From Pseudomonadales bacterium (GTDB lineage Bacteria > Pseudomonadota > Gammaproteobacteria > Pseudomonadales > Azotimanducaceae): a DNA stretch of 64,000 nucleotides. Under the pieces are notes generated by a model. It was not told where the DNA came from and searched no databases. It saw only the letters and a program-made list of their open reading frames with translations. A program made the translations under genes and the position numbers. This document shows, in pieces, positions 43,035 through 50,883 of the stretch (its first letter is position 1; each line of letters opens with the position of its first letter). The stretch spans positions 186,001 to 250,000 of the forward strand of contig JACKNX010000001.1 in assembly GCA_024234635.1 (NCBI GenBank). Direction: 5' to 3'.

Positions 43035-43700
43035 TCAGGGGCAAAGATCGTGGGGCGCCAATCGCGCAACCTGAGCGCCGTACCGCTCGCGGACGGGAAG
43101 AAAGGTGACCCCGTCCGCGCCGAGCGCATGCACTTCACCGCTGCCGATGTCGTACACCCAGCCATGCAGTTCAATGTCCCCCCTGGCCAGGCGTATCGCC
43201 ACGGCGGGATGCGTACGCAGGTGCTGCAACTGCATTTTCACGTTCTCTTCCAATAGCAGCCACATGCGGGCTTCGGGGGACATCTCCCGACCGATCTCCC
43301 GCGCGATGTCCACTGCCGCCCGGGCATAGCCAAGCCATTCCGCCACGTGTTCCAGACCGTGCAACGTCTCAGGGTGCATGGCCCCGGTCATGGCGCCACA
43401 TTCCGTATGGCCACAGATGACGATGTGGGGAACCTGCAACACAGATACCGCAAACTCGATCGAGGCTGTCATGCCACCGGTCTGGCGGGTATGCGGGGGA
43501 ACAATGTTGCCGGCGTTACGGCAGATGAACAGTTCGCCCGGCTCCGTCTGCGTGATCATCGCGGTTTCGATGCGGGCGTCGGAACAGGTGATGAACAGCG
43601 CCTCCGGACGCTGGCCGCGTGCCAATCACTCGAACAGCGCCTTCTTCGCCGGAAATACCTCATCCTGAAACCGGATGACACCGTCGGCAAATCGCGGCAT
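43035..43700 (-). pseudogene. Beta-carbonic anhydrase with in-frame TGA at codon 25
   Basis: From ATG 43700 (strong AGAGGGG site 5 bases upstream) the frame reads MPRFADGVIRFQDEVFPAKK, ALFE, stop, then LARGQRPEALFITCSDARIE. Family members have an unbroken N-terminus here, so TGA (43628-43626) replaces a sense codon, for example CGA. All zinc ligands are intact downstream: Cys39 and Asp41 in CSDAR, then His and Cys in ICGHTECGAM. TTG 43625 follows the stop directly and could allow restart to give a 196-residue product, so this is either a recently broken gene or one translated by reinitiation. It would interconvert CO2 and bicarbonate. A sequencing error cannot be excluded. Confidence 0.75.
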
Positions 43701-43814
43701 GGCAACCCCTCTCCTGACTGGTGCCCCTGACTACGCAATGGCGTGCCAGGACCCGCAAGCACGACGCGCGGCGACCCGAGCCAACAAGCCTTCGGTCGCC
43801 ACGCGGATGTTCGC

Positions 43815-44810
43815 TCAGGGCGCTACCAGCAGCTTGCCCCGATGTCCGCCATTGAACAGCATGCCGAGCGCCGTTGGAAAATTCTCGATGCCGGTCACGA
43901 CGTGTTCCGGCATCGTCAGTTTTGCCTCGCCGCTCCAGCGGACGATGTCCGCCTCCATCCGTGCAAAGTCGCCTGCGTATCTGTCAACGGTAAAACCACG
44001 CATGCTGGCATTGCGCTCCGCGATTTTCAGGTAATTGACCGGACCGCGCACTTCGCCCATACGGTTGTACTGCGAAATCGCGCCACACAGCACCACCCGG
44101 GCGCCCGGGGCAAGCTGCAGCAGTACCGCATCCAGTATCTCACCACCGACGTTGTCGAAGAACACGTTGACGCCATTCGGCGCGTGAGCCGCCAGCTGCG
44201 CACCTGCATCGTCCGCCTTGTAGTCGACAGCGCCGTCGCAACCAAGCGTATTCACGAGGAAGTCGCACTTGGCCGAACCGCCGGCAATGCCGATGACGCG
44301 CGCGCCAGCAATCTTCGCAAGTTGGCAGGCAACGCTGCCGACGGCGCCGGCAGCCGCGGAAACCACCACGGTATCGCCACTGACCACCTCACCCACGGTC
44401 AGCATGCCCACATAGGCCGTCAACCCGGTAGTCATCCCAAGCAATCCCAGCCAGGTCTTTGGCGGCAGATCACCGGCAGGCAATTTCCGATACATGCCTC
44501 CCGGCATCACGGCATGGGTCTGCGCACCGATGGGTCCGAAGACACTGTCACCTTCGGCGAGCCCCGGAAAACGTGAGGCGACGACCCGCCCTACGCCGAG
44601 CGCCATGACCGGCGCCTCCAGTTCGGCCTGGCCATGAAAGCCCGGCCGGTCATCGAGGGTGGTGCGAATGAAAGCGTCAATGGACAGATAGTCGGTGGCG
44701 ATCAGTACCGCTCCGTCAGCCAGCTCCGGAACTGGCGCCTGCACCAGACGAAAATTCGCGGCGGTAGGCACCCCATCCGGTCGACTGGCCAGAACGACCT
44801 TGCGATTCAT
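43815..44810 (-). CDS. NADP-dependent MDR-superfamily oxidoreductase
   Basis: 331 residues from ATG 44810, with GGGAG 7 bases upstream; an ATG six codons earlier is less favoured. It starts MNRKVVLASRPDGVP, as in the alkenal/one oxidoreductase (curcumin/leukotriene B4 dehydrogenase-like) group. The nucleotide site is VVVSAAAGAVGSVACQLAK (about 146-164), and VNVFFDNVGGEILDAVL is family-typical. No catalytic zinc cysteines are seen. It should reduce an activated double bond with NADPH. It follows the carotenoid oxygenase gene in the TetR-headed operon. Confidence 0.9.
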   Translation of the reverse strand: MNRKVVLASRPDGVPTAANFRLVQAPVPELADGAVLIATDYLSIDAFIRTTLDDRPGFHGQAELEAPVMALGVGRVVASRFPGLAEGDSVFGPIGAQTHAVMPGGMYRKLPAGDLPPKTWLGLLGMTTGLTAYVGMLTVGEVVSGDTVVVSAAAGAVGSVACQLAKIAGARVIGIAGGSAKCDFLVNTLGCDGAVDYKADDAGAQLAAHAPNGVNVFFDNVGGEILDAVLLQLAPGARVVLCGAISQYNRMGEVRGPVNYLKIAERNASMRGFTVDRYAGDFARMEADIVRWSGEAKLTMPEHVVTGIENFPTALGMLFNGGHRGKLLVAP

Positions 44811-44831
44811 CACTCGGCTCCCGTCCATGCG

Positions 44832-46160
44832 TCAGTTTCCATCACCCACCCAGCTGCCATGAAAGCCCGCAGGGACTCGCACTGGCAGATGCACGCGCGC
44901 CACGGGCGGTGCCGTCATATTCGAGGCGTCGGCGATCACCAGTTCGCTGCGCCGGGTGGCTTCGTCGAACACAAAACTCATGAGATAGCCGTCATCCTCG
45001 TTGCTGGCCCCCGCCGCGGGTACGAACACCGGCTCGCCGCCAAAGCGCCCCTTGCCGAGATCATGCGCGGTGCTGGCGCCGGTTTGCAGGTCGTACTTGC
45101 GAAACGCCACGGCCGCCGGCAGGGCTCCGCCGGACGCGGAACGACCGAACTCCGCCATGTACCCATAACGATGACGCAGACCAACCCGACTGTCCGGCAC
45201 GCGAGGAAATTCCACTGCACGCTCATCCAGCTGGGCTTCGCTCACGCGCCCTTCCTTGGTATGAATGGTCCATCGCCACAGCATGGGCGGCACTTCTTTC
45301 GCGCCGGGCTTCATGGAGTGGGCCATGCGACATACGTCGATGACGATGTCGTCACCCTCTTCGTAGGCGTTTAGCGGGTGGTACACATAACAGGGATCGA
45401 TGTCGTACCAGGTGACATCAGCGTTCGTGCCGTTGCGCGGCATGACACCAAGGCGGGCACCGTACTCGTCGCTCCACTGGATCGGCAGACCCGTCGCCAT
45501 GCCGGCGAAGTTCCACACCAGGGGCAGGTCCATGAATATCACGTGATTCCGCGTGACGTTGAAGTCATGCACCATGGTGGCGCCCTTGACCTCGATGACT
45601 TCGCTCTGCACCAGTTCACCCGCGGCATTGGCCCGGTGGTAGGTCATGAATGGGGGCATCATGCCGTAGGCGAAGAACAGCAGCTCGCCGGTTTCGGGGC
45701 AGAGCTTCGGATGCGCGGTCATGCCGGTCTGCAGCTTGCCCCCGTAGTTGTAGGCGCCCACCGTTTCCAGTTCCGGCGTTACCTCCCAGGGCCAATGTCC
45801 CTCTTCCAGTGCAAGTATGCGGCCGGCATGGCTGATGACGTGCGTGTTGGCAAGCGATCTCGCCCGGTCGTCCACGGGCTTGTCACTCGCAAAAGAACTC
45901 AGCTGCGGCGTGCGTATGTAACGGTTGCGATACCACGTGGCCCGACCGCCGTTCAGCTCCACGGCATGCAGCATGCCATTGCCCAGGAACCAGTGCGGCG
46001 ATTGCCCTGTCTCCGGATTGGCGCCATTGCGCACATACCGACCATTCAGCTCCGGCGGTATCGTCCCCGTTACCTGGAGGTCGGTTTCGGTGACTTCTTC
46101 GTAAGTGGGGGCAAAGTTGCCCGTCAGCCAGAACGGTTGCTGAACCTGCGCTTCACTCAT
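44832..46160 (-). CDS. Carotenoid cleavage oxygenase family (RPE65-like)
   Basis: 442 residues from ATG 46160 (GGGAGA 6 bases upstream), overlapping the TetR stop by 8 bp. N-terminal GNFAPTYEEVTETDLQVTG and NGRYVRNGANPET are typical. The four iron-binding His are visible in context: MTAHPKLCPETG, MVHDFNVTRNHVIF, YHPLNAYEEGDD and the C-terminal GFHGSWVGDG. It would cleave a conjugated double bond with O2, in a carotenoid, stilbene or phenylpropanoid. Co-transcription with a TetR regulator and a double-bond reductase-like enzyme points to an inducible degradation pathway. Confidence 0.93.
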   Translation of the reverse strand: MSEAQVQQPFWLTGNFAPTYEEVTETDLQVTGTIPPELNGRYVRNGANPETGQSPHWFLGNGMLHAVELNGGRATWYRNRYIRTPQLSSFASDKPVDDRARSLANTHVISHAGRILALEEGHWPWEVTPELETVGAYNYGGKLQTGMTAHPKLCPETGELLFFAYGMMPPFMTYHRANAAGELVQSEVIEVKGATMVHDFNVTRNHVIFMDLPLVWNFAGMATGLPIQWSDEYGARLGVMPRNGTNADVTWYDIDPCYVYHPLNAYEEGDDIVIDVCRMAHSMKPGAKEVPPMLWRWTIHTKEGRVSEAQLDERAVEFPRVPDSRVGLRHRYGYMAEFGRSASGGALPAAVAFRKYDLQTGASTAHDLGKGRFGGEPVFVPAAGASNEDDGYLMSFVFDEATRRSELVIADASNMTAPPVARVHLPVRVPAGFHGSWVGDGN

Positions 46161-46797
46161 TGGTGCTCTCCCGTGTATTGCGCCCCTGACAGGCGCGTGT
46201 ATCGACATCGCCGGGCATCAGCATGGCGCGCATGCATCGCACGGTTTCAAGAATGATGGCTTCGCGACGCTCCGGTTGCCCGTCACGCCGCCATGCGCGA
46301 TAGGCCGCCGAAACCAGTGCGAACTGCAACTCCGCCAGAATGGCCGCATCGCCCTTTCGGACCCGTCCCATTCCCATGCCCACATCGAGATTGCGGCGGA
46401 TTGCGGAGACCACGATGTTCTGCTGGCGCAGACGCTGGCCCTCGCCGAGCTCATGGGCGTGGCGTTCCAGCAGTTCGTAGAGCGCCGGGTTCGCATCGGC
46501 AAAGTCGAACGTGCGTCGCACGATGGCCTCCTCCGTGAGTTGCGCCAGCGCCTCGGGCATGGCCTCGGCGCTGCTGGTACGCACGAAATCTTCGGCAACT
46601 GCTTCCAGAAGCCCTTTCTTGGAGCCGAAGTGGTGGAACAGGATGCCTTCGGAAACGCCAGCTTCCCTGGCGATCTGTTGCGTGGACGTTCCGTCAAAAC
46701 CATGCGCCGCGAACAGACGCCCCGCGGCGGCGATGAGAAGCTCACGCTTGCGGTGTGGCGCGCGCGTTACGGCGGGATGACGGGCAAGTGCGTTCAT
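46153..46797 (-). CDS. TetR/AcrR-family transcriptional regulator
   Basis: 214 residues from ATG 46797, reading MNALARHPAVTRAPHRKREL. The HTH is FDGTSTQQIAREAGVSEGIL followed by FHHFGSKKGLLEAV, a typical TetR N-domain. The effector domain is generic. A GTG at 46839 is in frame, but it lies inside a 30-bp palindrome and gives an atypical start. It heads an operon with the carotenoid oxygenase and MDR oxidoreductase and is divergent from the HAD phosphatase gene. The palindrome directly upstream is its likely operator, so it probably regulates itself and both directions. Confidence 0.92.
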   Translation of the reverse strand: MNALARHPAVTRAPHRKRELLIAAAGRLFAAHGFDGTSTQQIAREAGVSEGILFHHFGSKKGLLEAVAEDFVRTSSAEAMPEALAQLTEEAIVRRTFDFADANPALYELLERHAHELGEGQRLRQQNIVVSAIRRNLDVGMGMGRVRKGDAAILAELQFALVSAAYRAWRRDGQPERREAIILETVRCMRAMLMPGDVDTRACQGRNTRESTNE

Positions 46798-46811
46798 GCA
46801 AGTGCGTTCAT
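46784..46811 (-). repeat. Tandem 14-bp duplication at the TetR start
   Basis: ATGAACGCACTTGC occurs twice head to tail (46811-46798 and 46797-46784). The upstream copy opens a five-codon frame (ATG AAC GCA CTT GCA TGA) whose stop overlaps the real TetR ATG (ATGA). The duplication therefore creates a short upstream frame that could couple or dampen TetR translation. Confidence 0.7.
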
Positions 46812-46813
46812 AA

Positions 46814-46843
46814 TTGAGTGATACTTTACAAAGTATCACTCAA
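46814..46843. promoter_or_regulatory. 30-bp perfect palindrome, probable TetR operator
   Basis: Arms TTGAGTGATACTTT and AAAGTATCACTCAA are exactly complementary over 14 bp around a 2-bp centre (AC). It lies 16 bp upstream of the TetR ATG and about 60 bp upstream of the divergent HAD phosphatase ATG. The size, symmetry and position are those of a TetR-family operator controlling both transcripts. Confidence 0.8.
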
Positions 46844-46904
46844 TAAGCAAGTATCGCGGTCGGAGAGATCGACGGTACCCATTGGACCAAGCGGGGATCG
46901 TGGC

Positions 46905-47630
46905 ATGGATATTCGGGGCATATTTTTCGACCTGGGCGGAACGCTGTTTCACTACGAAGGTGCTCAGCAGCGGGCGCGCAGGGCACTGATGACCGCGGTC
47001 ACCCGCATGGCCGGCGGCGCACCGCCAGCCCGGGAAGCGATCGGCGCGGCCTATCGACAGGCCAGCGACGAAGTCGCACGGCGCTACGCGACGCTGGATT
47101 ACTACCTCCACGCGGCGCTGTTCCGCGATACGTTCACGCGCTTTACCGAACTGCTGGGCATTCCCTTTGACGAAGACGCCTACGCGGTCTACCGCGAAGC
47201 ACAGCACAGCGATGTCGTGGACGGCCTTTCGTTGAAGGACGATTGCCACGAAACGTTACGGACACTGCGACAACGCGGCTTGTACCTGTCCATCGTCTCC
47301 AACATCGACGAGGACATGCTGCAGCCCCTGGTGCAGCGTGAGCGCCTGCATGACTGGCTCCACCACTGGACCAGTTCCGAAGCGGCCGGGTCCTGCAAAC
47401 CGCACCGCCGGTTCTTCGAGGTGAGTCTGGAAAAGGCGGGGCTTGCCCCGGAACACGTTCTGTTCGTGGGGGACTCCCCGGAACACGACGTCAACGGTGC
47501 GGCCGCCCTGGGGATGCGCACGGTGCTGATCCGCAATGGCGACTCGGCCCCACCCCTGCAGAGTGGCGCCGCCACCGTCGAACCGGACTTCATCATTCAC
47601 CGCCTGTCCGAACTCACCCAACTGGTCTAG
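46905..47630 (+). CDS. HAD-family hydrolase
   Basis: 241 residues from ATG 46905. Motif I is GIFFDLGGTLFHYEG (the nucleophile Asp is the first of D-L-G-G-T), motif II is LSIVSNIDEDML, and motifs III/IV are KPHRRFFEVSLEKAG and VLFVGDSPEHDVNGAAALGM. It should be a small-molecule phosphatase or a dehalogenase-like enzyme; in motif I the second Asp is replaced by Gly (D-L-G), which weakens a phosphatase assignment. It starts next to the TetR operator and is followed after 3 bp by a kinase-like gene, so the two are co-transcribed. Confidence 0.88.
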   Translation: MDIRGIFFDLGGTLFHYEGAQQRARRALMTAVTRMAGGAPPAREAIGAAYRQASDEVARRYATLDYYLHAALFRDTFTRFTELLGIPFDEDAYAVYREAQHSDVVDGLSLKDDCHETLRTLRQRGLYLSIVSNIDEDMLQPLVQRERLHDWLHHWTSSEAAGSCKPHRRFFEVSLEKAGLAPEHVLFVGDSPEHDVNGAAALGMRTVLIRNGDSAPPLQSGAATVEPDFIIHRLSELTQLV

Positions 47631-47633
47631 CGC

Positions 47634-48791
47634 ATGACAAGCCAGCACTTCATTCCCGAAACGCCCGAACAGATATCGCCGGAATGGCTGAACAGCGTAC
47701 TGGCAGGGAGTGACCTGCTCGGCAACAACAGGGTGTTGGCGGTATCCCGCAGGGTGCTCGGCGACGGCGAGGGATTCGTGGGCGACATCCTTCGACTGAC
47801 GCTGACGCTGGACGATGCGGATGGTTCGGAACGCACGCTGGTGGCAAAGCTGCCCAAGCTTGCGAACCGGGCGGTGGGCGAACTGCTGGGCGCCTACGAA
47901 CGCGAAAGCATGTTCTTCGAAACCCTGCTGCCCACGCTTCCAGTACAGACGCCGCGGTTGTATCACGGCGATTTCGACCGCGATCGGGGCAGTGAGAACC
48001 AGGAACCCATACTGCGCCAGATGGACCGGCTGCCGCGATTCCTCTCCGGTATCGCCGTACGCCTGGGCCGCCGCATCGCCGCCGGCAAGAAACGTCGCTA
48101 CATCCTGCTCATGGAAGACGTTTCCGATGCGGCCCCTGGCGATCAGGTTGCCGGCGCCAACCGTGAGCGCTGCCGGAAGATCCTCGAGGACATCGCTGCG
48201 CTGCATGCCGCCTTCTGGGAGAGCGACCGTCTTTTCAACCACTTCTGGCTGCTGCCAAGCGATATCGACGTGAACATGCGCCACGGCATGATGCGCGATT
48301 CGCGTGCCGCGTTTGAAAAACTGTTTGGCGACACGGCGCGGCGCCTGACGGCACGTCTGGACAGGCTGGAGACGCACGGTGTGGCAACCGTCCGGCAACT
48401 TTGCCGCGCGCCGGCCACGCTCCTGCACAACGACCTGCGCCTGGACAACCTGATGTTTCGCGGTGACACCACAATCTTCATCGACTGGCAACTCGTGCGC
48501 CGCGGCCCAGCCGCTTTCGACGTCGCCTATTTCCTGACCAGCGCACTGGACGATGGCGGGAGCGCGGACGATCTCCTGGCTCACTATCACGCCGCGCTCT
48601 GCCGGCGGGGCGTAAGCGGCTATTCGCTGGAGTCCCTGCGCACCGACTACGCGCTGGCGCTGGATATGGTCCTGATGGGTCTGGCGACGGTGGATCAGAT
48701 GAACATGGGTGACGGCCGCGGCAAGTTGCTGCTGGAAACCTGGATGCAGCGTCTCGCCAATCGTCTCGACGTGGACGGCACCCGGGCATAG
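47634..48791 (+). CDS. APH/EcKL-type small-molecule phosphotransferase
   Basis: 385 residues with a kinase-like fold. The N-lobe has LVAKLPKLANRA with a likely ATP-binding Lys and, near residue 90, ESMFFETLL. The catalytic loop is ATLLHNDLRLDNLMFRGDT (His-Asn-Asp-x5-Asn pattern) and the metal-binding Asp is in FIDWQLVRRGPAAFDVAYFL. It resembles the ecdysteroid kinase-like (EcKL, DUF1679-type) group common in steroid- and hydrocarbon-using bacteria. It probably phosphorylates an alcohol group; the substrate is unknown. It is coupled to the HAD gene, and the five-hairpin element follows. Confidence 0.87.
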   Translation: MTSQHFIPETPEQISPEWLNSVLAGSDLLGNNRVLAVSRRVLGDGEGFVGDILRLTLTLDDADGSERTLVAKLPKLANRAVGELLGAYERESMFFETLLPTLPVQTPRLYHGDFDRDRGSENQEPILRQMDRLPRFLSGIAVRLGRRIAAGKKRRYILLMEDVSDAAPGDQVAGANRERCRKILEDIAALHAAFWESDRLFNHFWLLPSDIDVNMRHGMMRDSRAAFEKLFGDTARRLTARLDRLETHGVATVRQLCRAPATLLHNDLRLDNLMFRGDTTIFIDWQLVRRGPAAFDVAYFLTSALDDGGSADDLLAHYHAALCRRGVSGYSLESLRTDYALALDMVLMGLATVDQMNMGDGRGKLLLETWMQRLANRLDVDGTRA

Positions 48792-48825
48792 TTCCACCGC
48801 CTGATCGGTTACCTTATACGCCGGC

Positions 48826-48990
48826 GGTCCGCTTGATAAGTCAGCAGGCTGCTGAAATAAGTAGCCTCGTACGCCAGCCAGGAATGGCTTGCCCGCAAAT
48901 GCGGCGATAAAAACGCTACATTTGGCGCAAGGCGGCGAAGCCGACGACCGCTGAAGAAGTACCGAAGTAACGTTTTCAGCATCCTGCCAG
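48826..48990 (+). repeat. Five-hairpin repeat element, copy C
   Basis: It begins 35 bp after the kinase stop with GGTCCGCTTGATAAGTCAGC. Stem 1 reads AGGCTGCT/AGTAGCCT, keeping pairing by a G-T wobble. Stem 2 is weakened (CCAGCC/GGCTTG). Stem 3 keeps its outer CAAATG/CATTTG, and stem 5 keeps GCTGAA/TTCAGC. It ends 27 bp before the monooxygenase start codon. Confidence 0.68.
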
Positions 48991-49017
48991 GAAAAAAGCA
49001 CCGGAGAGAGCCAGACC

Positions 49018-50853
49018 GTGAGCACTGAACAAAACCGTCTGCACAACCTGTTTCCCGACCTCGATTTCGATCCTGCGGCCTTGCGGGCCAGGTACCGCCA
49101 GGAACGCGACAAACGCATTCGCCCCGATGGCGAAGCGCAATATGTCGAAGCAGCGGAGCAGTTTGCTGACTACGCCGATCACGATCCCTACGTCGACACT
49201 CTCCTCGAACGGGAGCCGCTGGACCTGGAGCTCGACGTGGTCGTGGTCGGCGCCGGCTTCAGCGGTCTCATGACCGCGGCCCGACTGAAGGAACGCGGTA
49301 TCACCAATTTCCGCGTCATCGAAGCCGGTGCCGATTTTGGCGGCACCTGGTACTGGAACCGCTACCCCGGCGCGCAATGCGATATCGAATCGTACTGCTA
49401 TCTGCCACTGCTGGAGGAAACCGGCTACATGCCCAGGGAGAAGTACTCCTTCGCACCGGAAATCTTCGCGCACACGCGACGCATCGGCGAGTACTTCGGG
49501 CTGTACGGGAACGCCCTCTTCCAGACGCGTGTGACCGAACTGCGCTGGCACGAGAGCGAACGTCGCTGGCAGGTATCCACCCACCGGGGCGACAACATCC
49601 GCACGCGCTTCGTCATTCAGGCCACCGGTCCCGCCAACCGGCCAAAGCTGCCCGGCATTCCGGGTATTGCTGATTTCAGGGGCCACGCCTTCCACACCTC
49701 GCGCTGGGATTACGACTACACCGGCGGCGACCACAATGGGGCCTTGACGAAACTGGCGGATAAACGCGTGGCCATCATCGGCACCGGCGCTACCGCCATC
49801 CAGTGCGTGCCGTTCCTCGGCGAGCATGCGAAACAGCTCTACGTGTTCCAGCGCACGCCGTCATCCGTGGACCTGCGTGGCAACAGGCAGACGGACGCGG
49901 ACTGGTACGCCACCTTGGGACACGGCTGGCAGCGGGCACGACGGGAGAACTTCGCCGCCGTGCTCGCAGGCCAGCCGGTTGCCGAGGATCTCGTCGCCGA
50001 TGGCTGGACGGATATCGCCCGCCGAATCGGCATCTCCCTGATGAACCGCCGCGCGGACGCCGGCAATCTGGACATGGAGGAACTGGAACTGCGCGCGGAG
50101 ATCGCCGATTTCCAGAAGATGAACGAAATCCGTGCGCGCGTGGACGCCGAGGTCAGCGAGGCAGATGCGGCCGAAAAGCTCAAGCCCTGGTATCGCCAGT
50201 TCTGCAAGCGCCCCACGTTCAACGATGCGTATCTCGCCACCTTCAACCGCCCGAACGTGCAACTGATCGATGTCGCGGATGCGAAGGGCGTGGAACGCAT
50301 CACCGAAAACGCGGTGGTCGCCAACGGCGTGGCATACGAGGTGGACTGCATCATCTACGCCACCGGCTTCGAGATCACCACCCAACCGCACCGACGGGTC
50401 GACTTCGACACCATCGGTTGCAACGGTCAGTCGCTGTACACGCACTGGAAGGATGGTTTTCGTACGCTCCATGGCCTGTCCAGCCACGGCTTTCCCAACT
50501 GGTTCACCATCGGCATCAACCAGAATGGCCTGTCACCCAACATGACCGCCATGTTCGATGACCAGGCGGTGCACGTGAGTTACGTGATCAACGAAGTACT
50601 TGCGCGGGGAAAAACACGCATGGAGGTGGATGCGGCAGCGGAAGAGGCCTGGGTGCGCAAGATTGTTGCCATGGCAGGCACCGGCGCCACGGCATTCCTC
50701 GAGGAATGTACGCCCGGGTACTACAACCGCGAGGGCAAGGGCGCGGGGACGAACCGCCAGAACTCACCGTTCGCGCCGGGCATCAACGCCTTCAACGCAC
50801 TGCTGGCGGATTGGCGGCAGACCGGCGAGCTTGCCGGCCTGTCGCTCGACTGA
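49018..50853 (+). CDS. Flavin-containing Baeyer-Villiger-type monooxygenase (larger)
   Basis: 611 residues from GTG 49018, with GGAGAGAG 7 bases upstream. An N-terminal extension of about 75 residues precedes VVVGAGFSGLMTAARLKERG. Then follow FGGTWYWNRYPGAQCDIESY, the BVMO fingerprint FRGHAFHTSRWDYDY (near residue 222), the second nucleotide fold VAIIGTGATAIQCVPF and IYATGFEITTQPHR. GGTWYWNRYPGA..DIESY is the classic cyclohexanone/cyclopentadecanone-type signature. It should insert oxygen into cyclic or long-chain ketones. It stands alone; the small gene on its right runs the other way. Confidence 0.94.
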   Translation: MSTEQNRLHNLFPDLDFDPAALRARYRQERDKRIRPDGEAQYVEAAEQFADYADHDPYVDTLLEREPLDLELDVVVVGAGFSGLMTAARLKERGITNFRVIEAGADFGGTWYWNRYPGAQCDIESYCYLPLLEETGYMPREKYSFAPEIFAHTRRIGEYFGLYGNALFQTRVTELRWHESERRWQVSTHRGDNIRTRFVIQATGPANRPKLPGIPGIADFRGHAFHTSRWDYDYTGGDHNGALTKLADKRVAIIGTGATAIQCVPFLGEHAKQLYVFQRTPSSVDLRGNRQTDADWYATLGHGWQRARRENFAAVLAGQPVAEDLVADGWTDIARRIGISLMNRRADAGNLDMEELELRAEIADFQKMNEIRARVDAEVSEADAAEKLKPWYRQFCKRPTFNDAYLATFNRPNVQLIDVADAKGVERITENAVVANGVAYEVDCIIYATGFEITTQPHRRVDFDTIGCNGQSLYTHWKDGFRTLHGLSSHGFPNWFTIGINQNGLSPNMTAMFDDQAVHVSYVINEVLARGKTRMEVDAAAEEAWVRKIVAMAGTGATAFLEECTPGYYNREGKGAGTNRQNSPFAPGINAFNALLADWRQTGELAGLSLD

Positions 50854-50883
50854 AGTGTGCGGACACCTGGGTGGGGGAGCCCT

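Noticed and set aside
43626..43628. TGA as selenocysteine codon in the carbonic anhydrase
   Set aside because: The position is not a redox-active or conserved Cys in the family, so a nonsense mutation or reinitiation explains it better.
47256..49118. 620-codon open frame on the - strand
   Set aside because: It is antisense to the HAD and kinase genes and runs through the repeat element; the sense genes have full motifs.
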